Positions 43,434-51,017 of a DNA stretch of 64,000 nt are shown in pieces (position 1 is the first letter of the stretch; each line of letters opens with the position of its first letter). A program made the position numbers and the translations under genes. Source of the stretch: Rhodopirellula sp. (lineage in GTDB: Bacteria > Planctomycetota > Planctomycetia > Pirellulales > Pirellulaceae); assembly GCA_002689655.1 (NCBI GenBank), contig NZHC01000064.1, positions 9,045-73,044 of the forward strand, given 5' to 3'. The notes beneath the pieces are model-generated. The model was not told the origin of the DNA and did no database searches. It was given only the letters and a program-made list of their open reading frames with translations.

Positions 43434-44915
43434 ATGTTGGACAGCAATTCAATTCCATCCTCGGAAGTTTTCACCGTCACTGAAATTTTAGATCAGAAAA
43501 GCGATGTGTTGGTCGCTGGTCTGACGGAAGAGGGTAGCCTTTCGTCAACATTGGATATGATTGACCAATTGACGGGGGGCTGGGTCAAGCGTCTTGTGGA
43601 CGAAGGGGAAATACGTGGAAAAACAGGCGAGTTGACTCTGCTCGCCTCTCCGGCCGATACCGGGCCTCGGATGCTGCTCATTGTCGGTTTGGGATCAGGT
43701 GAACTGGACAGAGACTCGGCTTTTGAGTCCGGAGCCATGTTGGTTCGTCGGCTGGGTGATCGGCAACGTGAAAAAGTAGTGGTTGCGTTGGGTGAGTCTT
43801 TCCCACCAACCAGCCATGATGCGCTGGTCGCAGGTGCTCTCGCAGGATGCGAGCAACAGGCGATTTATCAGTCCGAGCCTGCACTACGGGTTCCAGAGCA
43901 AATTCTGTTTCACGGGGTGTCTGAAGAAAGCCTCCAACGGGGGTGTGTGATTGGTGAATCCATCAATCAAACGCGGCGTCTGGTGAATGAACCACCGGCG
44001 GTTGTTTTCCCTGAAAGTTTCGCAGAAAAAGCCACTTCGCTGTTTGAGAGAAGTTCTGTCATCGTCGAAGTTTGGGATGAGCAGCGATTGATTGCCGAGG
44101 GCTGTAGGGCAATTCTTGCGGTGGGAGCCGGATCATCCAAAACACCCCGTCTGTTAATACTGAGGTACAACGGGGGCGGCTCAGAAAAGCCACTGGCATT
44201 GGTGGGAAAGGGGGTCACTTTCGATAGTGGTGGGCTTTCGCTCAAGCCTAGTGCCGGAATGCTTGACATGAAATGTGATATGGCTGGTGCAGCCACCGTG
44301 GTTGGTGCCATGCATGGAATTGCCAAGCTGGGGCTGAAACGAAATGTCATCGGATTTTGTGGACTTGCAGAAAATATGGTCAGCGGTGACAGCTACAAAC
44401 TGGGCGATGTGATTGAGACTCGCAGTGGTAAAACGATTGAGATACACAACACCGATGCTGAGGGACGCGTGGTGCTTGCAGATACACTTGATGTAGCAAT
44501 TCAACATGAGCCGCGAGCGATGGTTGATCTTGCCACACTGACCGGTGCTTGCATGGTAGCGTTGGGAACGGAAATTGCAGGTTTGATGACAAACGATCAA
44601 GGAGTTTGTGACGAAATTCAAGCGGCTGCGCGAACGGAGGGAGAACCTGTCTGGCAATTGCCAATGTTCGATCTCTTTGACGAAAAGGTCAAAAGTAAAG
44701 TGGCAGACATTAAGAATGTTGGCGAGGGGCGCTGGGGGGGCGCAATCACGGCAGCCAAGTTTCTTGAAAACTTTGTGGGCGATGTGCCTTGGGTTCACAT
44801 CGATATCGCTGGTCCTGCATTCGCTGATGGGGCGAAGCCATCGAGAGATGCCGGTGCTACTGGTGTGATGGTGCGAAGCTTGATTCGCTGGGTCGAAAAC
44901 AGCGATGTCTTGTGA
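43434..44915 (+). CDS. pepA: Leucyl aminopeptidase (M17)
   Basis: A 493-residue M17 aminopeptidase, a hexameric two-metal enzyme that trims N-terminal residues in the cytoplasm. The signature NTDAEGR is present along with VGKGVTFDSGGLSLKPS, MKCDMAGAATV and ATLTGACMVALG, covering the metal ligands and catalytic Lys. The N-terminal macro-like domain occupies about residues 1-160. I chose ATG at 43434; an earlier in-frame start at 43386 would add residues atypical for the family. The gene is divergent from ubiD and convergent with cpaE. Confidence 0.95.
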   Translation: MLDSNSIPSSEVFTVTEILDQKSDVLVAGLTEEGSLSSTLDMIDQLTGGWVKRLVDEGEIRGKTGELTLLASPADTGPRMLLIVGLGSGELDRDSAFESGAMLVRRLGDRQREKVVVALGESFPPTSHDALVAGALAGCEQQAIYQSEPALRVPEQILFHGVSEESLQRGCVIGESINQTRRLVNEPPAVVFPESFAEKATSLFERSSVIVEVWDEQRLIAEGCRAILAVGAGSSKTPRLLILRYNGGGSEKPLALVGKGVTFDSGGLSLKPSAGMLDMKCDMAGAATVVGAMHGIAKLGLKRNVIGFCGLAENMVSGDSYKLGDVIETRSGKTIEIHNTDAEGRVVLADTLDVAIQHEPRAMVDLATLTGACMVALGTEIAGLMTNDQGVCDEIQAAARTEGEPVWQLPMFDLFDEKVKSKVADIKNVGEGRWGGAITAAKFLENFVGDVPWVHIDIAGPAFADGAKPSRDAGATGVMVRSLIRWVENSDVL

Positions 44916-44926
44916 AAAGTAGCCGC

Positions 44927-44954
44927 AAGCCAGCGAGTACTAAGCCAGCGAGTA
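44927..44954. repeat. Two 13-bp direct repeats after pepA
   Basis: AAGCCAGCGAGTA occurs at 44927-44939 and 44942-44954, two bases apart, in the 64-base gap between the convergent pepA and cpaE genes. No hairpin with a T-run accompanies it. Confidence 0.85.
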
Positions 44955-44979
44955 ATTCGTTGAGTTTAACGAAACGGTT

Positions 44980-46194
44980 TTACCTTGTTCCTGGCCAGAA
45001 TTTTTTCCACTTGCGTCCACTAGCTTTAACAGTTGAATCGCTGTCTTCTTCGTTTCCTTGGTTTGCTTCCTCAAGTTTAGAGGCCAAATCACGAATTGCG
45101 TGAGTGATGCCGGCTCGCGGCGCTTGCACGATCAACGGCACACCATGGTTGCGAACTTCAACCATGGTCCGATAGTCATTGGGAAGCAATGCGAACACTT
45201 CTCGCCCCAAGGTCTCCTTGGCTTTTTTTAAACTGATCTGCCCGGATTCCAGGCCCGCGCGATTAACGACGATCTCAACCTTTTCCTTGAGGTCGTCCAT
45301 TTCCTCAAAACTCATCATCAGACGGACGACGTTACGCAAGCAGGGCAGATCTAACTGCGTCACCAAGACTACTTTGGACGCACTTTCAATCGCAGCCATG
45401 TCGATCGGGCTGTAAGTCTTGGAGAGGTCGATAATCAGATGCGTGAAGGATGCTTTCAGCAGCCCGATGACTTTACGTATGTTATCAGCCGTGATTGCGT
45501 TGGTCTCGTGCAGTTCAACCGGTCTGGGAAGCAGATGGAGTCCACTGCTGTGTTTGGTAAGTGAGCGTTTGAGCAATTGAACGTCGAGGCGGGATGCGTT
45601 TTGAACAACATCAGCTAGCGTATACTCAGGGATTGAGTCGAGGAATACATCGGTGTCTCCGAGCGCTAAATCAAGATCCAGTAGGGCAACGCTGTTCGTT
45701 GGTTTCTCTGCAAGCACGCAACCGAGATTGACAGCGGTGCTTGTGGTGCCCACTCCGCCTGTTGCACCCGCAATGGCGATCACTTCGCTGTTGCGAGCCC
45801 TACCTTCCATCCCACCGAATTTCTGGTGCCTGACACGTTGTAGCGCCCCGGATAACTCTTCATCCGACGCTGGAAGTGTCAGGAATTCTCTCGCTCCAGC
45901 ACGGATCGTTTTCAGAATCAGGTGTCCGTCGGTATCACGACTCGCAGCAAGGATCGCGGTTTCTCGAATCTCCGCTGTCAATCTCTCAATCAGTTCTATC
46001 GCTTGATCGGGATTGCTGTCGAGTGCTACAAAGCCGACATCTGGATTCGTCTGATGTAGTACATCCGGAAAAAATTCGTATCTTGAACAATCTGCCTCCA
46101 ACCACACCGTGTCCAAGCCCAAAAGCATCCCTTTGAGGGATTCACGTGTGGCATCGTTTGGATCGACAAGGGCGATTCTTAATACATTACTCAT
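44980..46194 (-). CDS. cpaE: Tad pilus assembly ATPase-like protein CpaE/TadZ
   Basis: A 404-residue pilus localisation factor. Residues 5-122 form a receiver-like domain that lacks the usual lysine (LTLPAS), so it is probably not phosphorylated. The MinD/ParA-like domain follows: the deviant Walker A is GATGGVGTTS at 143-152, with neither the signature nor the P-loop lysine, then DLDLALGDTD and a C-terminal helical part with basic residues. TadZ proteins are known for atypical P-loops and place the pilus machinery at a cell pole. It is the last gene of the minus-strand pilus set; the tadA/B/C genes are not next to it. Confidence 0.85.
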   Translation of the reverse strand: MSNVLRIALVDPNDATRESLKGMLLGLDTVWLEADCSRYEFFPDVLHQTNPDVGFVALDSNPDQAIELIERLTAEIRETAILAASRDTDGHLILKTIRAGAREFLTLPASDEELSGALQRVRHQKFGGMEGRARNSEVIAIAGATGGVGTTSTAVNLGCVLAEKPTNSVALLDLDLALGDTDVFLDSIPEYTLADVVQNASRLDVQLLKRSLTKHSSGLHLLPRPVELHETNAITADNIRKVIGLLKASFTHLIIDLSKTYSPIDMAAIESASKVVLVTQLDLPCLRNVVRLMMSFEEMDDLKEKVEIVVNRAGLESGQISLKKAKETLGREVFALLPNDYRTMVEVRNHGVPLIVQAPRAGITHAIRDLASKLEEANQGNEEDSDSTVKASGRKWKKFWPGTR

Positions 46195-46269
46195 GAGATT
46201 GCTTGCTCATTTTATGTCTGACGACTTGCAGCGTGAGCGACTATTAACATCTTTCTTCTCTGACTCTCA

Positions 46270-47808
46270 TTATTTCACTGGTGGTGCCGTAATGGAGACT
46301 CCTTCGCCTACAACGACTGGTGCCTCGCCGGGGACAATCGCTCCCCGCGGAATGGCTTCCTCGTGTCTGAACTGCCCTGGCATGACTTCTGGCATCACGT
46401 TGTAAGCATTCTCTCCGATGTTGCAGTTGTCGCTGCCTAGCAGGTTGGGGACTTCGATGTGACCGCGAAGGTACAAATCGGTATCACTGGGGGACATCGA
46501 GTTAAGACCTGGTCCGCCTCGGGGAACCTGGTGTGGATCAAGGGCTTCGACTATTTCAGGAGTGACTGTGATCAGCAATTCGATATCATTTCTGGCCTCG
46601 CTGATACGTCGAAAAGCTGCGCCGATGTAGGGTAGCTCGCCAAAGAAAGGTGTGGCTCGCGAAACCGCCTCGGTGCGGCTTTGGAGCAGACCAGCGATCG
46701 CAAACGTTTGTCCTGCCTGTAACTCGACAGCGGTCTCAACATAGCGTGAACTGAAAGCAGGGACGTCAATCCCTTCTGCGCTGATCGAGCGTGATGGGTC
46801 AGGCTCCGTTACTTCGGGGCGAACTTCCAACCGGATTCTGCCGGGGCCGACAACGAATGGAAGAAAATCAACAGCGGTACCGAATTCTTCATAGTTCACA
46901 GTCACCGAATTGTTGCTCGGAACAATGTACGGAACGCGTCCACCAACATTGAATCTAGCCGGGCGACCGTGGGTTGCTACGACTGTTGGCTCTGCAAGAA
47001 ACTTGATCAGATCCTGTTTTCGTAAGGCTGCAATCAGAGCCTGGAAATCACCAGCATTTGCAAATAGTTTGTTTGTTGCTCCTAGAGTTGCTCCTCCTGT
47101 GGGAATGGCGGCAGCGCCGCTTACGGCTGCGTTGATTAAACCGCTCGGTGCAGAATAAAAGAATGAGCCCGTGGAAACGCTGCCCCAGTCGATACCAAGA
47201 TCTCTCAGTTTTGTGCGGGATACTTCCATGATTTTCGTGTGCAGCAGAACGGTTTGGACTCCGACGACACGGATGTTATTCACGACCGTCGTGTAGAACT
47301 GCTCCGTAATTGCTACTGCTCGGTCGACGTCGTCTACGCTGGTGACCGTTCCTGAAATGATCGCGCTATCCTGAATCGGAAGAACCTTGAGCGTCGCTAA
47401 TGGAAGTTGGCTTTCCAGAATTCCTTCTACCTGCCTCGCGTCGGCCATCACAATGACATCGACCGTATAAAGCCGGTCATTCGTGTCCCATAGATTCAAC
47501 TGTGTGGTACCGGGCGTTTTAGCGAAGATTTGAATTTGATTTTGAGAGACAGGAGTCGCTCCGACCACTACTTCATTGTAAACCTGAAATTTCGGAATCC
47601 GTTCTTCGAGCGTCAGGATGCGGCTACTTTTCACAATCATTTCAACCCGCTCAGAAGGTTGAGAGATGTTGTGGGTGACGGCTGACCCCTTTGAGGCCAA
47701 AACCCCCGGTGCAGTTTGGGCGTGAGCCGGCCGAAAGCACGCGGCGGAGGTCGTCGTGGCAATCAATACTGCGGCCCAGAGCCGTGCCATCAATCGGTTC
47801 GTTTCCAT
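46270..47808 (-). CDS. cpaC: Tad/Flp pilus secretin (CpaC/RcpA)
   Basis: The outer membrane secretin of the Tad pilus. From ATG at 47808, 512 residues: signal peptide (RLWAAVLIATTTSAACFRPAHA), N-terminal pilus-assembly domain (VEMIVKSSRILTLEERIPKFQVYN), BON-like SVDDVDRAVAITEQF, and the secretin domain (VLLHTKIMEVSRTKLRDLGIDW, PTVVATHGRPARFNVGGRVPY, and a C-terminal LLITVTPEIVEAL). A long polar tail rich in proline follows. An upstream start at 47892 would push the signal peptide inward. A 201-base gap to cpaB holds no gene. Confidence 0.9.
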   Translation of the reverse strand: METNRLMARLWAAVLIATTTSAACFRPAHAQTAPGVLASKGSAVTHNISQPSERVEMIVKSSRILTLEERIPKFQVYNEVVVGATPVSQNQIQIFAKTPGTTQLNLWDTNDRLYTVDVIVMADARQVEGILESQLPLATLKVLPIQDSAIISGTVTSVDDVDRAVAITEQFYTTVVNNIRVVGVQTVLLHTKIMEVSRTKLRDLGIDWGSVSTGSFFYSAPSGLINAAVSGAAAIPTGGATLGATNKLFANAGDFQALIAALRKQDLIKFLAEPTVVATHGRPARFNVGGRVPYIVPSNNSVTVNYEEFGTAVDFLPFVVGPGRIRLEVRPEVTEPDPSRSISAEGIDVPAFSSRYVETAVELQAGQTFAIAGLLQSRTEAVSRATPFFGELPYIGAAFRRISEARNDIELLITVTPEIVEALDPHQVPRGGPGLNSMSPSDTDLYLRGHIEVPNLLGSDNCNIGENAYNVMPEVMPGQFRHEEAIPRGAIVPGEAPVVVGEGVSITAPPVK

Positions 47809-48009
47809 CGCTGGGGCATCCTTGCGAGACCAAATTCGAATCCATGCGAATTCTGTCCTGCCAAGTGAGGAAATTCTCACAGCAGCAGGCACAGCGGTCA
47901 GTGCGTGTAACGGTAGTAAATGAGAGGGTAGTGCCAGGATCAGCTATCAAGTGATGAGCTGAATCAAATTGTCAGTGTGGGGTAAATCCCCCGGACCGAG
48001 TTGGTCGTG

Positions 48010-49044
48010 TCAGTGTCCCTCGTTTGAGGGTGGCTGAAAGAATGGAATGTCTTCTCCATTCAAACGCTGGTAATCGTCGTCGTGTTGGACCTGAACAGGA
48101 AGTGTTCCGGATGTTGTTTTTTGAGCTTCAGCCACCTTGGTACCGACTTCCCCAATCAACATGGGCAATTTGCCTGGTACGAGCCAGTACTCGAGCATTC
48201 GGCCTTCGACGAGCTTGAACATGGTGAAGCCTTCAACGTTATCCTTTACTGCCGCCGGCTCAATAGCAGCCTCAACTGCAAGTGATTGTTTAGCTGCTTT
48301 CTCTTTCTCAAGCCGTAACCGCTCTTCTTCTTCTTCGAGCTTCGTCCGATGATTCTCGATCATCGTGAGAAATTTCGCAGCGGCTTCATTCGAGCCGTCC
48401 TCGAGGGTGTGATCCTGATCGCTAGCCTTATGCAACTCAATGGCTGTCAGTTTCTTGGCGTAAGACCAGGCGTCTTTGTCTTTTTCCGGAATCAGCAGTT
48501 GGATAAATCTAGCAGCTTTGCCAAGCTCTTCGTCAGTACGTCTTGATGTGTCACCGTCGATAGAAAAGACACGGATTCCCATAAAGACTGTTTGTGATCC
48601 ACTCCGGGGAATGAAATCATCTTTTTCGAAGAAGCCGACAACGTCGACTCGGTCACCTGGTTGAAGTGAACTGGAGATACCGAGTTCGCTGGCGTCCATG
48701 TCAACAGCTTTCCAGCCATTGGGTACGCTTGTCCAGTTTTCGTTCATTAGCTTGGCGGGCATGATCGGTTCACCATCAAACAAACGCTGCTTGGCGTACT
48801 TGCCCTCGACCTCCGCCAACCGGTTGCTGGCGCCTTCGGGCACTTTGTCTTCTGGCCATCGCTCCAATGCAATTTTCTTTGCTGTGATTTTCTCACCTAC
48901 GTCGATTGTTGCTGATGTTACGAAGATCTCGACCATGCTTGAAGTATTCTGATTGCCCTGGGCTTTTAGCCATTCGCTGGCCAGAACGGCTGCAACGGTA
49001 CCACACACGCAAGCAAGGAATAGATAGATCGATTTACTACGCAT
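48010..49044 (-). CDS. cpaB: Flp pilus assembly protein CpaB/RcpC
   Basis: A 344-residue periplasmic protein with a membrane anchor (IYLFLACVCGTVAAVLA). An SAF domain follows (VTSATIDVGEKITAKKIALERWPEDKVPEG), then the RcpC/CpaB domain (MDASELGISSSLQPGDRVDVVGFF, VFMGIRVFSIDG, LLIPEKDKDAWSYA). A coiled-coil stretch of Glu/Lys/Arg (TKLEEEEERLRLEKEKAA) near residue 235-255 is an insertion relative to short CpaB proteins. It probably stabilises the secretin channel. Lies between the pilin/prepilin peptidase genes and the secretin gene. Confidence 0.9.
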   Translation of the reverse strand: MRSKSIYLFLACVCGTVAAVLASEWLKAQGNQNTSSMVEIFVTSATIDVGEKITAKKIALERWPEDKVPEGASNRLAEVEGKYAKQRLFDGEPIMPAKLMNENWTSVPNGWKAVDMDASELGISSSLQPGDRVDVVGFFEKDDFIPRSGSQTVFMGIRVFSIDGDTSRRTDEELGKAARFIQLLIPEKDKDAWSYAKKLTAIELHKASDQDHTLEDGSNEAAAKFLTMIENHRTKLEEEEERLRLEKEKAAKQSLAVEAAIEPAAVKDNVEGFTMFKLVEGRMLEYWLVPGKLPMLIGEVGTKVAEAQKTTSGTLPVQVQHDDDYQRLNGEDIPFFQPPSNEGH

Positions 49045-49057
49045 GGCATTAATTCGT

Positions 49058-49249
49058 TTATAACGAGTTAATCGTTGAGTTTTGCGGTAAGTTCAAACCG
49101 TGCTGGGGCACCGCTTGAGCAGGCGTAATAGTTTTTTTCGGCACAAAGCATTGGATCGCTGCAACCCGCAGGACCGTTGAGCTATCATCAATACGATCGG
49201 TTTCCCTGACGCAATCTGCCGGAATCACCCAATCGTCAGAGGTTGCCAC
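49058..49249 (-). CDS. Possible small protein between cpaA and cpaB
   Basis: A 63-codon frame starting with GTG fills almost exactly the 228-base gap between cpaA (23 bases upstream) and cpaB (13 bases downstream). The product is soluble, with two cysteines and no motif I know. Fit within the operon is the only argument in favour; there is no clear ribosome binding site. It could be chance. Confidence 0.22.
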   Translation of the reverse strand: MATSDDWVIPADCVRETDRIDDSSTVLRVAAIQCFVPKKTITPAQAVPQHGLNLPQNSTINSL

Positions 49250-49272
49250 CGAGGTCGCCTAGCGCGAGCTGA

Positions 49273-49830
49273 TCAAACGAGCATGCCTGCGATTGCAAAG
49301 TATGCAATCGATCCGATTGCCATCGGGATTCCATAGGGCAGCAGGTACATGGACGGTTTTCTTTCTCTGGCGATTTCGGACAGTTTCTGAGGATTTCGCA
49401 CCGTTTTCCACTCGTGCAAAATCTGGTGTCCCATGGCAAGGTGCTTCTGCCATTGACCACTACGAAGGATCATGAAGATTGCCATGACTCCCCCTACTAT
49501 CGCGGTTGCGGCAAATGCATAAAGAGTAACCGTGCTGCCAAGCCAAGCTCCTACACCCGCGAGCAGTTTGACATCACCGGCACCCATACCACCAACGTTG
49601 CGCAGAACCAGTAATAGCATCATCCCGACAAAGGTCCCCAGCAAACTCCAACCCAGACCGGTCATGCCGTCTTGCATGGTCCAGTGGAGCCAGCCGCAGG
49701 CGATGAAGGGAAAAGTCAGCCAGTTAGGTACTTTCAAAATCGCGCCATCGATGATTGCGGCGACAATCAGGACAACGGTTACGAACCAGACGGTCCAGTT
49801 CTCAGCAATTCCTTGGAGTAGCGTTTCCAT
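49273..49830 (-). CDS. cpaA: Tad prepilin peptidase (A24 family, CpaA/TadV)
   Basis: A 185-residue integral membrane aspartyl protease with about five hydrophobic segments. The two catalytic aspartates are visible in AAIIDGAILKVPN and in the GxGD motif GMGAGDVKLLAG. It cleaves the Flp prepilin leader before assembly. Upstream of its ATG is GGGA at about eight bases. The short C-terminal cytoplasmic insertion (SGQWQKHLAMGHQILHEWKTVRN) is longer than in minimal TadV proteins. It is separated from flp by a 380-base gap holding a small membrane ORF and a hairpin. Confidence 0.9.
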   Translation of the reverse strand: METLLQGIAENWTVWFVTVVLIVAAIIDGAILKVPNWLTFPFIACGWLHWTMQDGMTGLGWSLLGTFVGMMLLLVLRNVGGMGAGDVKLLAGVGAWLGSTVTLYAFAATAIVGGVMAIFMILRSGQWQKHLAMGHQILHEWKTVRNPQKLSEIARERKPSMYLLPYGIPMAIGSIAYFAIAGMLV

Positions 49831-49920
49831 AATCAGTATCCCGGTAATTTCTTTAGCAAGCGGTGGGGGCGAAGTAAGCGTTGGTTACCCCATTTCGTCA
49901 GGTGGATGGGTCGACGACTG

Positions 49921-50031
49921 TCATCGAGGGCCGATCAGCCAACTGAACATTGCGAACAGGAGTGTCACGAGGCAGCAGGAGAGTTGCCAGACGTAGGCTG
50001 CAGCATCAGCAGGCAGTAGTGGGTAGTTCAT
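49921..50031 (-). CDS. Small membrane protein (36 aa) in the Tad locus
   Basis: A 36-codon frame, ATG at 50031 to TGA at 49921, between flp and cpaA. It reads MNYPLLPADAAAYVWQLS, then a hydrophobic stretch with two adjacent cysteines (CCLVTLLFAMFSWLIG) and PR at the end, giving one clear membrane segment of about 18-20 residues and a positive tail. GGGA lies about eight bases upstream. Single-pass proteins of this size are common partners of membrane machines, so a role in pilus assembly is possible. Evidence is only composition and position. Confidence 0.42.
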   Translation of the reverse strand: MNYPLLPADAAAYVWQLSCCLVTLLFAMFSWLIGPR

Positions 50032-50126
50032 ATGAGAATCCCGCAGTGGGCAGGAGGCGGTGCGAATCAAGTCGAACCGTGTGGAGGCGTCGAGATGTCA
50101 CTCTCAACGCAAACATCCCGGCGCTA

Positions 50127-50159
50127 CGGCACGGTTCCTTTTGCGGTGAAACCGTACCG
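50127..50159 (-). other. 10-bp hairpin downstream of flp
   Basis: On the minus strand, arms 50159-50150 and 50136-50127 form ten continuous pairs around a 13-base loop. One pair is G-U on the minus-strand RNA but a C-A mismatch on the plus strand, so the fold is intended for the flp transcript. No U-run follows, so it is more likely an RNA-stabilising or processing element separating high flp expression from the rest than an intrinsic terminator. Confidence 0.5.
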
Positions 50160-50210
50160 AGAAGCGACGAGATAAATTAAGTGTGCCGCCAGATACCAGC
50201 GGTAGGCTAA

Positions 50211-50387
50211 TCAGGGAGCAAGCTCATTGCCAATTTCTGTAAATTTGGCTGCTGCGTTTTCACCAACGGTTCCAACAGCGGCCAAGCAGACAACTACGAT
50301 GAGTGCCAACATTACGGCGTACTCAACTGCGGTTGGCCCATCTTCTTCTTTAAGGAATCTTACGATGCTGTCAGCGAAATTCTTCAT
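50211..50387 (-). CDS. flp: Flp-family type IVb pilin
   Basis: A 58-residue prepilin, start ATG at 50387 with a strong GAGGAG ribosome binding site six bases upstream (an earlier in-frame start at 50414 is less likely). The leader ends in glycine and the mature pilin would begin PTAVEYAVMLALIVVVCLAAV, with Glu at +5 and the EY pair typical of Flp pilins, then a short polar tail. It is the structural subunit of the Tad pilus used for surface attachment. Its leader holds a predicted c-di-GMP riboswitch and a hairpin around the ribosome binding site. Confidence 0.93.
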   Translation of the reverse strand: MKNFADSIVRFLKEEDGPTAVEYAVMLALIVVVCLAAVGTVGENAAAKFTEIGNELAP

Positions 50388-50410
50388 GTCTCTCTCCTCG
50401 CGAGTGAGAC
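50388..50410 (-). promoter_or_regulatory. Hairpin enclosing the flp ribosome binding site
   Basis: GTCTC (50410-50406 on the minus strand) can pair with GAGAC (50392-50388), with the inner CTCGCGAG self-complementary and the GAGGAG Shine-Dalgarno inside. A second hairpin (GCATATC/GATATGC) lies just upstream at 50411-50429. Such a fold could block translation and may be the output of the riboswitch; the stem is short, so this is tentative. Confidence 0.4.
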
Positions 50411-50550
50411 GCATATCTGATGGATATGCGACGACGACTTAAAATGTATGACTCTATGTGATTCATACTTTGATAAAGGAACAGCCTCGTCTCCGACTTT
50501 CGTCTGACACGCCTTGGCATGGGCACGCGGTGATGACCGTGAACTCATAT

Positions 50551-50665
50551 TCCCTCGGCAACCCGGCGGTCCAACACGCCCAGTCATGCTTTCGTGCATG
50601 ATGAACTGATTGGATCCGTGGCTTTGCGCCCCGCCTTTACAGACGGTTTGCCCTTGTCCAGGGAG
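50551..50665 (-). promoter_or_regulatory. Cyclic-di-GMP-I (GEMM-I) riboswitch upstream of flp
   Basis: The minus strand from 50665 carries the conserved GEMM-I core. The outer stem pairs CTCCCT (50665-50660) with AGGGA. AGGGCAAACC (50654-50645) follows, then P2: CCGTCT, a GTAA GNRA tetraloop, AGGCGG. Next come GGCGCAAAGCC and the P3 stem CGGATCCAA/TTGGACCG with one bulged A and an inner CATGC/GCATG hairpin. GGGTTGCCG closes the junction. These match the known Vc2-type consensus (AGGGCAAACC, GNRA loop, ACGCAAAGCC, GGGUUACCG). The aptamer ends about 160 bases before the flp start codon. No terminator with a T-run follows, so control may be on translation. Confidence 0.88.
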
Positions 50666-51017
50666 CAAGGCTGACCAAAACGGTTGTGATCGCGTTCCTG
50701 CGACTGACTCCGCTTTGGCAGCGAGTCGAACAACGACTCACTCACTTCATTAGAAGCTTAGGACAAAACAGACCACTGTCAAAAAACTCTGGTCAATGAA
50801 ACCTTGTCGATCACAATGATGGGCCGAATATGCAGATTGTGATTATTGGGAAGCCGTTGACAATGTTTTGGCGCTGCAACGCTCGCCTTCGAAGACTGTG
50901 CACAAAGAACCATTATTCGGCGTCATGCTCACGACTCGACGGTGCGTCGCTCACCGATCTGGTCTTACCAGCGATTTCTGCCTTGAAAATGAGTCCGTGC
51001 TTCCAATTGTGCATGCG
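50666..51017. other. Upstream part of flp regulatory region, no gene seen
   Basis: Between the riboswitch and the 3' end of the PVC dehydrogenase gene, this 352-base stretch shows no convincing coding frame, tRNA or repeat. It should carry the flp promoter, reading to the left. Confidence 0.5.

Noticed and set aside
44181-44798. 205-codon minus-strand frame opposite pepA
   Set aside because: Covers the most conserved part of an unmistakable M17 aminopeptidase; shadow frame.
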